Shown in pieces: positions 8,178 to 17,248 of a stretch of DNA of 64,000 nucleotides (positions are counted from its first letter, which is position 1; each line of letters opens with the position of its first letter). Below the pieces are notes generated by a model. It ran no database searches, was not told the DNA's origin, and saw only the letters and a list, made by a program, of their open reading frames with translations. This DNA comes from Pseudarthrobacter psychrotolerans (GTDB taxonomy: Bacteria; Actinomycetota; Actinomycetes; Actinomycetales; Micrococcaceae). Both the position numbers and the translations under genes were made by a program. The DNA lies in NCBI RefSeq assembly GCF_009911795.1, contig NZ_CP047898.1, positions 2,294,001 through 2,358,000 on the forward strand, in the 5' to 3' direction.

Positions 8178-9290
8178 TCAGTTCTCCCACTGGAGGTCGT
8201 CTACGGCGTCGAGGATACGGTCCACGCCGGGCAGGTAGTAGTGCTCGAGCTTCGGTGCGGGGTACGGGACATCAAATCCCGTGACGCGGCGGATAGGCGC
8301 GGCGAGGTAGTGGAAGCAGCGTTCCTGGACCCGCGCCACGATCTCGGAGGACACGGACGCGAAGCCGTGCGCTTCGGCGATCACCACGGCCCGGCCGGTC
8401 TTCCGGACGGAGGCGCACACCGTCTCGTCGTCGAACGGGACGATGGAGCGGACGTCGATGACTTCCAGCGAGCGGCCCTCCTCCGCAGCAGCAGCTGCCG
8501 CCGCCAGCGCCGTGGGCACTGACGGTCCGTAGGCGATGAGCGTTGCGTCTGTCCCGGCACGCGCGACGGCGGCACGCCCTTCCGAGGACCTGCCCGCCGC
8601 GACGTTAAGTGAGTGCTGCGCCCGGAGATCCTCAAGGTCCACCATGTCCTTGGACCAGTAGAGCTTCTTGGGCTCCATAAACATGACGGGGTCATCCGAA
8701 TCGATGGCCTCACGCAGCATCCGGTACGAGTCGGCGACCGTAGCGGGAGTGAACACCTTCAGTCCCGCCGTGTGGGCGTAGTACGACTCGGAGGAGTCGC
8801 AGTGGTGCTCCACTCCCCCGATGCCGCCGGCATAGGGAACCCGGATCACGATGGGCAGTTTCACGGCGCCCCTGGTGCGGTTGTGCATCTTGGCCACGTG
8901 GCTGACGATCTGCTGGAACGCCGGATACGCAAACGCATCGAACTGCATCTCCACCACCGGCCGCATCCCGTTCATGGCCATGCCCACAGCCATGCCCACA
9001 ATGCCGGACTCGGCCAGCGGGGTGTCGAAGCAGCGCTGTTCACCGAAGGTTTTGGTGAGGCCGTCCGTGATGCGGAAGACCCCGCCCAGCAGGCCCACGT
9101 CCTCGCCGAAGACCAGGACGGCCGGATCGGCGTGCATCGCATCCGCCAATGCCGTGTTGAGGGCCTTGGCCATGGTGACGGATTGAGGTCCGGACGCTTC
9201 AGCCGCAAAAGCAGCGGAAGCCGCAGCCCGGGCCGTTGCCGCGCTGACGTTGCCATTCGCCTCGGACGAGGTGGTGATGGTCGGACTCAT
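8178..9290 (-). CDS. bkdB: branched-chain 2-oxoacid dehydrogenase E1 beta
   Basis: The 370-residue protein starts at ATG 9290, overlapping the E1alpha stop (ATGA). Conserved E1beta blocks are present: VFGEDVGLLGGVFRITDGL, RCFDTPLAESGIVGMAVGMA and the Tyr/Asp-rich IRVPYAGGIGGVEHHCDSSE. E1beta pairs with E1alpha for ThDP-dependent decarboxylation of branched-chain 2-oxoacids. An open frame extends to 9554 but overlaps E1alpha, so the internal ATG preceded by GGAGGCGGC is chosen. It is followed directly by E2 in the same operon. Confidence 0.93.
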   Translation of the reverse strand: MSPTITTSSEANGNVSAATARAAASAAFAAEASGPQSVTMAKALNTALADAMHADPAVLVFGEDVGLLGGVFRITDGLTKTFGEQRCFDTPLAESGIVGMAVGMAMNGMRPVVEMQFDAFAYPAFQQIVSHVAKMHNRTRGAVKLPIVIRVPYAGGIGGVEHHCDSSESYYAHTAGLKVFTPATVADSYRMLREAIDSDDPVMFMEPKKLYWSKDMVDLEDLRAQHSLNVAAGRSSEGRAAVARAGTDATLIAYGPSVPTALAAAAAAAEEGRSLEVIDVRSIVPFDDETVCASVRKTGRAVVIAEAHGFASVSSEIVARVQERCFHYLAAPIRRVTGFDVPYPAPKLEHYYLPGVDRILDAVDDLQWEN

Positions 9291-10503
9291 TTCGCCGCCT
9301 CCTGGGTTGACGCTTCGCGGGCAAGTTCGTCGGCCAGCATGGCTGACTGTTCCTTCAGCTGGGGTGTGGGCACCGAGAACACGTGCCGGAAGAGTTCCTG
9401 GGGGTCCACGGGAACGTCCTCCCCCAGGCCGTTCCGCAACTGGGTGGCAACTGCTTCCGCTTTTTCCGCGATCCGCGCCGCGCCGTCGTCGTCCAGCAGT
9501 CCCCGCCCGGTGAGGTACGTCTTCATCCGGCTGATCGGATCCTTGGCCAGCCATTCAGCCACCTCGCTGTCCTGCCGGTAGCGCGTTGCATCATCGGCGT
9601 TGGTGTGTGCCTGCATCCGGTACGTGTGTGCCTCAACAAGAAGCGGACCCGAGCCGCCCCTGGCCAGCGCAACGGCCCGGTCCAGCACGGCGAGGAGGGC
9701 CACCACGTCGTTGCCGTCCACCCGTTCGCCGGCCATGCCGTAGCCCACCGCCTTGTGGGCGAGCGACGGCGCTACGGACTGATGCGCCAGCGGAACCGAG
9801 ATGGCGTATTTGTTGTTCTGGACGAAGAAGACAACCGGCAGGTGGAAGACGGCGGCGAAGTTCAGGGCCTCATGGAAGTCACCTTCGCTGGTGGCGCCGT
9901 CCCCGCACATCGCCAGGACAACGGTGTCTTCCCCACGGAGCTTTGCCGCGTGGGCCACACCCACACCATGCAGCAGCTGGGTGGTCAGCGGCGTGCACTG
10001 GATGCCCACGTTGTGCCTGGCCGGATCGTAGCCGCTGTGCCAGTCACCGCGGAAGATGGTCATGGTCTCCACGGGATCAACCCCCGGGCCATGACCGCCA
10101 CGGCGTCCCGGTAGGTGGGGAACAGCCAGTCGCCGTCGGAGAGGCAGAGTGCGGCTGCCACCTGGCAGGCTTCCTGGCCATGGCTGGACGGGTACACGGC
10201 CATGCGCCCCTGGCGGACGAGCGCCGAGTTCTGGTCGTTGACCCGGCGTCCGACGACGAGCTGCTCGTAGGCGGCCATCAGTTCCTCATCGCCGGGCAAC
10301 GGGTACTCGTGGCCGGGTTCGGTGCCCTGCTCACTTTCTGCCATGAGCCGTCCGTCCGGATCCACCATCTGGATCTGGTGGCGGGCGGGCAGCATGTAGT
10401 CCTCCACCGTGATGCCGAACTTGCGCACCGCTTCGGATACGGCATCTTCAGCCGGCAGGCGCTCGGCCTGGTCCGGCGCAGAGTGGTCCGCGGAGATCGT
10501 CAT
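9287..10503 (-). CDS. bkdA: branched-chain 2-oxoacid dehydrogenase E1 alpha (one-base frameshift)
   Basis: Two abutting frames make one protein. 10503-10060 encodes MTISADHSAPDQ... to ...TYRDAVAVMARG, then shifts out of frame. 9287-10072 continues ETMTIFRGDWHSGYDPARHN through the ThDP motif GDGATSEGDFHEALN...NNKYAIS. A sixth G in the minus-strand run at 10081-10085 would restore ARG-VDPVETMTIF and a 405-residue E1alpha of normal length. As written the protein stops at LIPWRP. E1alpha is first in the bkd operon and essential for the complex, so either a sequence error or a true null is implied. Confidence 0.88.
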
Positions 10504-10596
10504 TGGTCCGTCCTTCTGTAGCCACTAGTCACCCCCAGTATCGCCCCAAGGGAAGTTTCGTATCCAGTACTTCCCAGAATCATGGAAGGTTCTGCA

Positions 10597-10666
10597 GAAT
10601 GGGCCTAATCTGGAAGACGAATTGAGATGCGATCTGGACAACGAGCGGGAGCGGTAGACGAATTGG
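10597..10666. repeat. 70-bp direct repeat, copy A (upstream of bkdA)
   Basis: This copy matches 12767-12836 at 66 of 70 positions. The counterpart covers the promoter-proximal region and first codons of the Lrp-type regulator. In copy A the regulator's GTG start reads GTA, and the frame closes after a few codons, so it is a non-functional duplicate. Together the two copies bracket the toxin-antitoxin-like island. Confidence 0.9.
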
Positions 10667-10735
10667 TGAGCCAGGTTCCTTAGAATCGCCCAAGGATGAA
10701 AAACGCCCCCGACCTTATTGGCCGGGGCGACAATT

Positions 10736-11212
10736 TCATTCGTCTTGTTCGTCGGAGTCCATACGGATTGCGGCATCCGCAGGATCCAGTTCATCCACGC
10801 TGAACGTTCGCATTAGGGGCAGAACGATTGGGGTCACGCCGAGCTTGCTCGACATGGCGGTGACCGATTCGCGCACGTATGGATGCAGCGCGAAGGCTTC
10901 ATCGCTCACGATGTCAACGCGTTGCCTGACCTCGATCCGGGTTTGGTCTGCACTGATCCGGAAATAGACCTCGGCGTCGCAGCTGAGCCTGCCATTTTCT
11001 TCGTCTTCATCGTCGGCTTCGTGCCGTTCGTCCGCGATGTAGTCGTCCAGGCCCGCGCCCCGCCGCACCGACCGGACCTCGTAGAAGACCAGGCCTGCGA
11101 GGCTCGCGTCATCACTGAGCGTTTGAAGATCGTCGTAAGTAGTCACGTCTTTCGGAGCGGCGAAGTTCTCAGGCACTCTTGACGGCCTTCCTTCAATTGT
11201 TCCTTGGTCCAT
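10736..11212 (-). CDS. SecB-like protein of a possible toxin-antitoxin-chaperone module
   Basis: From ATG 11212 the product is about 158 residues (MDQGTIEGRPSRVPENFAAP...). A central FYEVRSVRRG, an acidic EADDEDEENGR loop, an alternating beta segment (AEVYFRISADQTRIEVRQRV) and the terminal ALHPYVRESVTAMSSKLG, VTPIVLPLMR resemble the SecB fold ending in YVRE..T.L....G.PP. Stand-alone SecB-like proteins beside an HTH antitoxin occur in TAC systems (for example Rv1957). An HTH remnant lies immediately upstream on the same strand. No toxin gene is visible. The assignment rests on motif resemblance. Confidence 0.45.
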   Translation of the reverse strand: MDQGTIEGRPSRVPENFAAPKDVTTYDDLQTLSDDASLAGLVFYEVRSVRRGAGLDDYIADERHEADDEDEENGRLSCDAEVYFRISADQTRIEVRQRVDIVSDEAFALHPYVRESVTAMSSKLGVTPIVLPLMRTFSVDELDPADAAIRMDSDEQDE

Positions 11213-11230
11213 GGCTCGAGTGGCGCTACA

Positions 11231-11435
11231 ACGTGTCGGCGGACGGCACCTCCGGCGTCGGATTGCCTCCGAGCCGTTCAAACTCGGAGACCGTCGACTG
11301 CGACGTTCCCATAATCTTGGCTAGCTGGCTCTGCTTTATTTTCAGGCGCTTCCGACGCGTTACCAGCTGAAGAATGGTTTCCGTCAGCGTACGGGCATCC
11401 TTCTTCGCATGGACTATCCGAGGAGCAAGCGGCTA
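11231..11435 (-). pseudogene. Xre-type HTH antitoxin remnant
   Basis: The minus-strand frame reads AKKDARTLTETILQLVTRRK, RLKIKQSQLAKIMGTSQSTV, SEFERLGGNPTPEV, then PSADTL and TAG. In related proteins this point usually continues (TLQRY...), so the TAG is probably a CAG-to-TAG nonsense change. No ATG, GTG or TTG start is found upstream in frame before a stop. The helix-turn-helix itself is well preserved. Order and strand fit an antitoxin upstream of the SecB-like gene. Confidence 0.6.
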
Positions 11436-11524
11436 CAATCTCCCTTTCCCACAATCATTAGCAATGGCATAGACTGTGGAGGTCGTTAGGAGACGTCATC
11501 GCTGTCAAGGACCGCCGCACCGGA

Positions 11525-12109
11525 ATGAAGCCCGGCCACGGGGCCGGCACCCTCAATGCATGGATCAACTCTGCCCGTCCCTCGTTTTCTGAACAGGACC
11601 TGGTCTCAGCCCTGGAAGACATGACCCGCAGCACGACGGCAGCCGACCTGTCTGCACGCGACCGGGACTTCTGGGACAAGAACTCGGGAATGGCAGCCGA
11701 CGGTGCCGCCGTCGCTATCGCCTCCGCGGTGAACGCCGCCGCCCGGCTCGTTTTTGACGCTTCTGCCCTCACGGCCGCCGAGGTCGCCGAGCGCATGCAG
11801 ATGTCCGCGTCCACCATCCGGCACTACAAGTCGGGACGGAAGCTCTACTCGTACCTGGTCAACGGCAAGCTAGCCTTCCCGCAATGGCAGTTCAACGATA
11901 CGGGTGACAAGTCGATCCCCTCTCTGGAGGACGTTCTGCGTGCGTTGCCCGACGACCTGCACCCGCAGGCGGTGGCCGGGTTCTTCCTGACGCCCCAACC
12001 CGACCTGGTCCTGAACGGTGAATTTGCCTCGGCCAAGTCATGGCTGGAGGCCGGCGGCAGCAAGAAGGTCGTCGTCGACCTTGCCGAGGGACTGGCGGTC
12101 GGCTACTGA
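11525..12109 (+). CDS. Xre/MbcA-ParS-type antitoxin of a RES-Xre pair
   Basis: The 194-residue protein has an HTH near the middle (ALTAAEVAERMQMSASTIRH, YKSGRKLYSY) and a C-terminal region (QWQFN..., SLEDVLRALPDDLHPQAVAG and FFLTPQPDLVLNG...SAKSWLEAGG) typical of the DUF2384-like toxin-binding domain of RES antitoxins. It precedes the RES toxin gene with a one-base TGATG overlap, the canonical antitoxin-first order. By family knowledge it would neutralise the NAD-degrading toxin and autorepress. Confidence 0.82.
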   Translation: MKPGHGAGTLNAWINSARPSFSEQDLVSALEDMTRSTTAADLSARDRDFWDKNSGMAADGAAVAIASAVNAAARLVFDASALTAAEVAERMQMSASTIRHYKSGRKLYSYLVNGKLAFPQWQFNDTGDKSIPSLEDVLRALPDDLHPQAVAGFFLTPQPDLVLNGEFASAKSWLEAGGSKKVVVDLAEGLAVGY

Positions 12110-12737
12110 TGCCGGACCAGTACCCGCCGGACGCGGCTACCCTGCGGGCTCTGGGGTATGAAGCAAAGACGATACCGGCTGGCACCGTGCTGTGGCGGAT
12201 CCACTTCACCGCCTCGGGCCATGTGGTGCCGTGGAACCGTCTGCGCACCTGGGGCCCGTGCCGGGCTCACGCTGGGAACCTCACCCGCTGCCGCCAGATG
12301 ATGCCGCGCCGCTGGGTGCCGCCTACCTCGGTGAGGATGTGCTGACGTGCGTGGCGGAGGTATTCCAGCTGACCCGTTTCGTCGACGTCGACCGCGACGA
12401 CCCTTATGTCACTGCGTTTAGGACGACGCGTGACATCGTACTGGCTGACCTTACGGGAGACTGGCTGCTGCCGGCCGGCGGTTCGGCGCAGATCGCCTTC
12501 GGAGAGAAAGAGCGAACCCGAGCCTGGGCGCGTGCCATCCATGAGACGTGGCCGGACCTTGATGGCGTGTACTCCCTCTCGGCAATAGCCCTGAGCCGCA
12601 AGGTGGTGACACTGTGGACCGAGGACTCCATCCCGGCCGCCCCAGAGTTCTCCTCGCCACTGAACGCTCCGGGCATCGTCTCCGATGTGATGGCAGCTGC
12701 TGCGAAGATCCGTTACACCAGTAATATCGTCCTCTGA
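12109..12737 (+). CDS. RES-domain toxin (one-base frameshift)
   Basis: The ATG at 12109 begins MPDQYPPDAATLRALGYEAK, IPAGTVLWRIHFTASGHVVP, WNRLRTWGP. The frame then switches to VPGSRWEPHPLPPDD, AAYLGEDVLTCVAEVFQLTR and DRDDPYVTAFRTTRDIVLAD to a stop at 12737. An extra C in the CCC at 12255-12257 joins the two and yields 209 residues, the normal RES length. RES toxins degrade NAD+; the conserved Arg/Tyr/Glu-containing blocks (WRIH, YLGEDVLTCVAEV) are present across the break. As written the toxin is inactivated. Confidence 0.8.
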
Positions 12738-12766
12738 ACACTGGGATAGTCTTCTCCCGTTCCGCC

Positions 12767-12836
12767 GAATGGGCCTAATTTGGAAGACGAATTGAAATGT
12801 GATCTGGACAACGAGCGGGAGCGGTGGACGAATTGG
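12767..12836. repeat. 70-bp direct repeat, copy B (start of Lrp-type regulator)
   Basis: This partner of 10597-10666 differs at 4 positions. It contains the functional GTG start (12824) of the Lrp-type regulator, so it is the parental side of the duplication. Confidence 0.9.
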
Positions 12837-13297
12837 CACGACTTGAAGGAGATTCCGGGGAGGTGCCCCTGGACGACGTCGACCGCCGGATCATCGCCGA
12901 ACTCACCCGGGACGGGAGGATGTCCGTGACCCAGGTGGCCGAGAACGTCCACATCTCCCGCGCCCACGCCTATACCCGCATCGCCAGGCTGACCGGCGAA
13001 GGCGTCCTGACCAAATTCACGGCCCTGGTGGACCCCATCAAAGCAGGGTTGAAATCCTCCGCCTACGTGACGCTCAAAGTAAGCCAGCATTCCTGGCGTG
13101 AACTGCGCGAACAGCTGCGCGCGATCCCGGAAATCCATCACATCGCCCTCGTGGGAGGTGACTTTGATGTGATCCTGCTGGTGCGCGCTATTGACAACAC
13201 CGACCTGCGGCGCGTGATTTTCGACGAGCTGCAGGCCATGCCCGGCGTCCAGGACACGCAGACGTTTCTGGTGTTTGAGGATGTTGACACGCGCTGA
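12824..13297 (+). CDS. bkdR: Lrp/AsnC-family regulator of the bkd operon
   Basis: The 157-residue protein starts at GTG 12824. An N-terminal HTH (DDVDRRIIAELTRDGRMSVT, QVAENVHISRAHAYTRI) is followed by the RAM ligand-binding domain (AYVTLKVSQHSWRELREQLR, GDFDVILLVRA). Lrp-type BkdR proteins respond to branched-chain amino or keto acids and control divergent bkd genes. Here the ancestral divergent intergenic region was split by the 2-kb island, so the regulator's site may now be present at both ends. Confidence 0.88.
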   Translation: MDELARLEGDSGEVPLDDVDRRIIAELTRDGRMSVTQVAENVHISRAHAYTRIARLTGEGVLTKFTALVDPIKAGLKSSAYVTLKVSQHSWRELREQLRAIPEIHHIALVGGDFDVILLVRAIDNTDLRRVIFDELQAMPGVQDTQTFLVFEDVDTR

Positions 13298-13336
13298 CGG
13301 GGTCCAAGAGGCATCGCCGCGTCCGCAGAAGGCGGC

Positions 13337-14166
13337 TCACTGAACCAGCGTGGCCCAGGACTCCAGGAACTTCTCAGCAAGATGCGCGTGGCCGGCGGTG
13401 TTCGGGTGCGCACCGTCAAAGTCGAATCCCGGGCTGTTGGCACGCGTGAACCAGCCGGCCTCGTAGGCGTCGATGAACGGAGCACTGGCGGCTGCAGCCC
13501 CGGCGCGGACGGCGCTGTTCACACGTTGCAGTTCCTCCGCTAGCGGCTGGGGGCCGAAGGTCCAAGAACAATTACCTGGACGCCGGGCCACAACCTGCGG
13601 GCCGTCTCGATTGTCCGCGCCGTGGCGGCTTGAATTTCATCGGGGCTGGTGATCAGGGCGTCGTTCTGGCCGCCTTGCAGTATGAGGACGTTGGGGACGA
13701 AGCGCGGATCCTTAGCGATTTCCCGCAAACGGACTTCGTACTCACGGGCCTGGTTGTCCTGCGGACCACCGCCCCACGCGAAGCCGGTTCCGCCCACACC
13801 GTCGATGTTGGTGGGGTATCCGAGCGATTCTGCAACAAGGTACGCCCACCCCTGGCCTGGCCGGTCCGCGCCGTCACCGGCAGTGTACGAATCGCCAAGA
13901 ATCAGGAGGACGGGCCGGGCGGGAAGCTGGATTTTCAGCTGTTGGGCCGTTGCAGTGGCTGTGGGTGCCGGGGTCGCCGTAGCAGTCGGCGTGGCCACCG
14001 GAGAGCTTGCCGTCACAGGGCTTACGGCTTTGCCCGGGCCGCGCGGATTCGTCAGTGCGATTCCTGCTACCCCGAAGGCAGCCACGGCCAGCAGAAAGAG
14101 TGCACCGTACTTGATCCATTCCTGCTTGGTCACGCTAAGTCGCCCACCGTTTCTCGTCACCGGCAC
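13337..14166 (-). CDS. secreted SGNH/GDSL hydrolase (one-base frameshift)
   Basis: The N-terminal frame (14166-13540) has a membrane anchor (WIKYGALFLLAVAAFGVAGI), a Thr/Pro/Ala linker (TASSPVATPTATATPAPTAT), the block I motif LLILGDSYTAGDGA and the Gly block GGQNDALI. It ends prematurely at VLGPSAPSR. The other frame supplies the rest (PLAEELQRVNSAVRAGAAAA) with the DGAHPN.AGH catalytic block (Asp-x-x-His). One extra G at 13549-13553 (plus strand) restores a 276-residue enzyme. It probably removes or adds O-acyl groups on surface glycans. The acyltransferase follows upstream at 14223. Confidence 0.85.
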
Positions 14167-14222
14167 ATCATACCGGCGTCGTGGCAGGGAAACTCAGACC
14201 ATCGTCCCGGCGCGAAGGAGCC

Positions 14223-15395
14223 TTAGGTCCGTCTGGCGAGCTCCAGTTCCCGGACGGGCTCCGGCGCGGGACGGACGACGGCGGGGTCCAACCTTTTGGA
14301 GGCCCAGCGGCGGATGGGTGTTTCCACAAATCGGAATGACAGGTATGCCATCAGCACTGTCAGGATTGCCGTCAGCGGTACGCGCACGGCCAGCGAAGGA
14401 ACGAGGGGAATCAACAGGATAAAGACCGGCAGGTGCCAGAGGTAGATGCCATAGGACAGGTCCCGGCCCGGGCGGGAAAGCCAGCGGTGGCCCAGGATCC
14501 TTGAGACGAGGCCGTCAGGCTGAAGTACAAGCCAACCAATGACCAGTCCTGCCAGGAGGGCCAAAGCAGTCGGGCCGACGGTCCAGAAGACACTAAACCA
14601 GGCACTTGGCGTGGTCGGCTCTTTGAACGTGAACACGACCAACACCAGGGCCAGTCCCGCTAGCGGACCGAACCGGCGCACACCGGTCTGGAGGGAAACG
14701 TGGAGCCTCGAGCCCGGGCTGATGGACGCCAACACCAGGGCTACGGCGCACCCCAGCAGCAACTCGTCAGCACGTGTATCCGGCCCGTTGTAGATCCGGG
14801 CCAGCGATGCCCCGCCGGAGACCAGGAAGAACCGTGAAACCAGGAACCCCGCCGCCAGGACGGCCGTGATCCAGGCGACGGTGCGGACCTTCCAGAACCG
14901 CAGCATCAGCAGTAGGAGCAGCGGCCAGACAAGGTAGAACTGCTCCTCGACGGCCAGGGTCCAGGTAGGACTCAGCGCGCCGCCGCCGGTCGAGGAACCG
15001 AAGGCTCCGAAATTGGACAGGTTCATCAGGTAGCCAGCCGCCGGAATGGCATCGGTTGCCTGGCCGCCCCACCCCGACGACGGAAAGATCAGGCCGACCA
15101 AAACAACGACAGCACAAAGGACCAGCAGCGCCGGCCAGAGCCGGGCGAGCCGTTTGGCGTAGAACACTCCAACGCGGAGCCGGCCCGTGGAGCGGTACTC
15201 CTTCATGATCAGCAGAGTGATGACAAACCCGCTGAGCGTGAAGAAAACGTCCACGCCAATGGATCCACCGGGGGCGAACCCGGTGACGGTGTGGAAGAGA
15301 AAAACGCCGGCTACCGCGACGGTGCGCAGCCCATCGAGTGCATGCTGCCGCCCGGACACCAGCCCGGGTTCGGGCGCGGCCGGGCGTTCGCTCAT
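14223..15395 (-). CDS. OafA/YrhL-type membrane acyltransferase
   Basis: From ATG 15395 (MSERPAAPEPGLVSGRQHAL) the product is 390 residues with about 10 membrane segments. Acyltransferase-3 motifs are present: the catalytic His block VAGVFLFHTVTGFAPGGSIG, then VDVFFTLSGFVITLLI, YAKRLARLWPAL and the TWTLAVEEQFYL block. It O-acylates extracellular glycans. It sits beside an SGNH hydrolase, a frequent partner. The open frame extends to 15428 without need. Its leader and first codons are duplicated at 6610-6690 and 23951-24120. Confidence 0.9.
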   Translation of the reverse strand: MSERPAAPEPGLVSGRQHALDGLRTVAVAGVFLFHTVTGFAPGGSIGVDVFFTLSGFVITLLIMKEYRSTGRLRVGVFYAKRLARLWPALLVLCAVVVLVGLIFPSSGWGGQATDAIPAAGYLMNLSNFGAFGSSTGGGALSPTWTLAVEEQFYLVWPLLLLLMLRFWKVRTVAWITAVLAAGFLVSRFFLVSGGASLARIYNGPDTRADELLLGCAVALVLASISPGSRLHVSLQTGVRRFGPLAGLALVLVVFTFKEPTTPSAWFSVFWTVGPTALALLAGLVIGWLVLQPDGLVSRILGHRWLSRPGRDLSYGIYLWHLPVFILLIPLVPSLAVRVPLTAILTVLMAYLSFRFVETPIRRWASKRLDPAVVRPAPEPVRELELARRT

Positions 15396-15541
15396 GTTCA
15401 GGATTCCGCTACTTGACCAAAAATTCACTCATCAAGCATATATAACGTTTCCATAACCCCGCCGAGTGCCGGCTGGGCGCCAGCTGGGTATGGCGGGCCC
15501 AAAGGCCGGTATTGCGGGCCTTTGGGCAGCCAACCAGCGAC

Positions 15542-17248
15542 TCAGGGCACGCACGCCTTTGCGGGTTCCGGCGAGGCCTGGCCGTTGCCCCTGCGGATCA
15601 CCACCTCCACACAAGTAGCGGCGTCCGGGCTGGCAGCCACCACGGCCTGCGCTTCGCGGGAGCTGGTGTACTCACCGGCCTGCAGCACCGAGACGGGCCG
15701 CCACATGTAGACTTCGCCCTCCGCGGGCGCAGGGTTCTCCCACGTAAACGTCACGCTGCTGCCCGCTTTCGTGCCGGCGAGTTTGGCCGGAGCCGGCACC
15801 ACGCTGCCCGGCGCAATAGCGTCCAGCGGCCCGTCCACACTCGGCTTCGTTTGCGGCGCTGGCGCCGGAGCGCCTGCGCCGTTGACCACCACCATCCCGG
15901 TCACTGCCGTTGCGGCGAGCACTCCCCCGGCCGCCAGCAGTAGCCATTTGGGACGACGCCTCGCGTCTCCTGGCTCGACGCCCGAGGCAGCCTCGGCATC
16001 CGGTTCCAGGGCGGCCGGCCGGAGCTGCGTGTCTTCAACGGGCACGGGCGTGAACGGCGCCGGACGGTCCCAGCCTGCTGGAACGTTCGACGGCGGCACA
16101 CCGGCAGGAGCCACGGCTCCCGTTCGGGAGCCGGTGGCCCGAGCCACGGTTGCCTCGTCCGGCGCCTGTGGCACCCCAGTCTGTGGTGGCCCAGCCTGCG
16201 GCACGCCCGCCTTCGGCATCCCATTCCTCGGCAGCGTCGGCTGCTGCGCCCAGCTGGACACAGACGCCCGCACGGACGAGCCAGTGTTCGTGGTGGAAGC
16301 CCGCGGGTCGATGGATACCACGCCGCGGATCCGTGTTGCGTCCTCCGGGGCGTCGTCCGGATGATCAGCGTCCGGGCCATCGTCCAGCACTTCAAAGCTG
16401 GTGACAGACAGGCCGAGTTCCACCTGGATCCGCTGCAGGGCCAGTCCCAGGGCGTGCGCGGACTGGTACCGGGAACTGGGCTGCTTGGCCATCGCCACGG
16501 CCAGGACCTGCTGCAGCGACTGCGGGATATCGATCCGGCCCAGGCCCGGCAACGGCATGGACGCGATCCTGGACATCATTTCCCGCGAATTGTTGCCGCC
16601 GGGCAGGGCGAACGGTGAGTGGCCGGCCAGCAGAGTGTAGATCGTGGCTCCGAGGGCCCACACGTCCACCATCACACCGTCCGCGTCGGCGCTGCCGAAG
16701 GATTCCGGCGGGGACCACGGGATGGACATGCCGCCGTCGTCGGCGGCGGCCGAATCCATGGTGCCGGAAATGCCGAAGTCCGTCAGCGCGGGCCGGTTGT
16801 AGTCCGTCACCAGGATATTGGCCGGTTTGATGTCCCGGTGGGCGATGCCGGCCCGGTGGGCGGTTTCGACGGCGGAGGCCACCTGGATGCCCACCGCCAG
16901 CGCCTCGTCCACGCTGAACCGCTGGCGCCGCATTCGTGCATCCAGGTTGGGCTTGGACCAATACTCCATGGCCAGGTAGGAGTGGCCTGACGTAGACACG
17001 TTCGCTTCGTAGATCGTGACAATGAACGGGTGCGTGGACAGCTGTGCCATCAGGTTGGCTTCGGATTCGAAGCGGCGCCGGGCGCCGTCGGTCTTCAGGT
17101 CGGACAGTAGCACTTTGACGGCCACTTTCCGCCGTGGCCGGTCCTGCTCATAGAGATAGACGTCGGCGAAACCGCCCGAGCCCAATGGCTGGACATACCG
17201 GTAGCCGTCGATGGCCGGCGCCGCCGCCGGCCCGCGCTTTGCAGTCAT
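15542..17248 (-). CDS. Ser/Thr protein kinase with C-terminal extracellular domain
   Basis: This 568-residue protein has a complete Hanks kinase domain: glycine loop GSGGFADVYL (23-32), VAVKVL lysine (K45), catalytic HRDIKPANIL (137-146), DFG (157-159) and a substrate-recognition SPPESFGSADADG loop. A Pro/Ala/Thr-rich juxtamembrane region is followed by one transmembrane segment (KWLLLAAGGVLAATAVTGMV) and an exported tail (SSVTFTWENPAPAEGEVYMW, two Cys) without PASTA repeats. It starts immediately after the stop of the Ig-like/transglutaminase fusion, reflecting the conserved actinobacterial cluster in which a kinase follows secretory or cell-wall genes. Confidence 0.9.
   Translation of the reverse strand: MTAKRGPAAAPAIDGYRYVQPLGSGGFADVYLYEQDRPRRKVAVKVLLSDLKTDGARRRFESEANLMAQLSTHPFIVTIYEANVSTSGHSYLAMEYWSKPNLDARMRRQRFSVDEALAVGIQVASAVETAHRAGIAHRDIKPANILVTDYNRPALTDFGISGTMDSAAADDGGMSIPWSPPESFGSADADGVMVDVWALGATIYTLLAGHSPFALPGGNNSREMMSRIASMPLPGLGRIDIPQSLQQVLAVAMAKQPSSRYQSAHALGLALQRIQVELGLSVTSFEVLDDGPDADHPDDAPEDATRIRGVVSIDPRASTTNTGSSVRASVSSWAQQPTLPRNGMPKAGVPQAGPPQTGVPQAPDEATVARATGSRTGAVAPAGVPPSNVPAGWDRPAPFTPVPVEDTQLRPAALEPDAEAASGVEPGDARRRPKWLLLAAGGVLAATAVTGMVVVNGAGAPAPAPQTKPSVDGPLDAIAPGSVVPAPAKLAGTKAGSSVTFTWENPAPAEGEVYMWRPVSVLQAGEYTSSREAQAVVAASPDAATCVEVVIRRGNGQASPEPAKACVP

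Noticed and set aside
8178..9554. E1beta extended upstream to 458 residues
   Set aside because: The extra 88 residues overlap E1alpha in another frame and lack E1beta homology; the ATGA-coupled start at 9290 is preferred.
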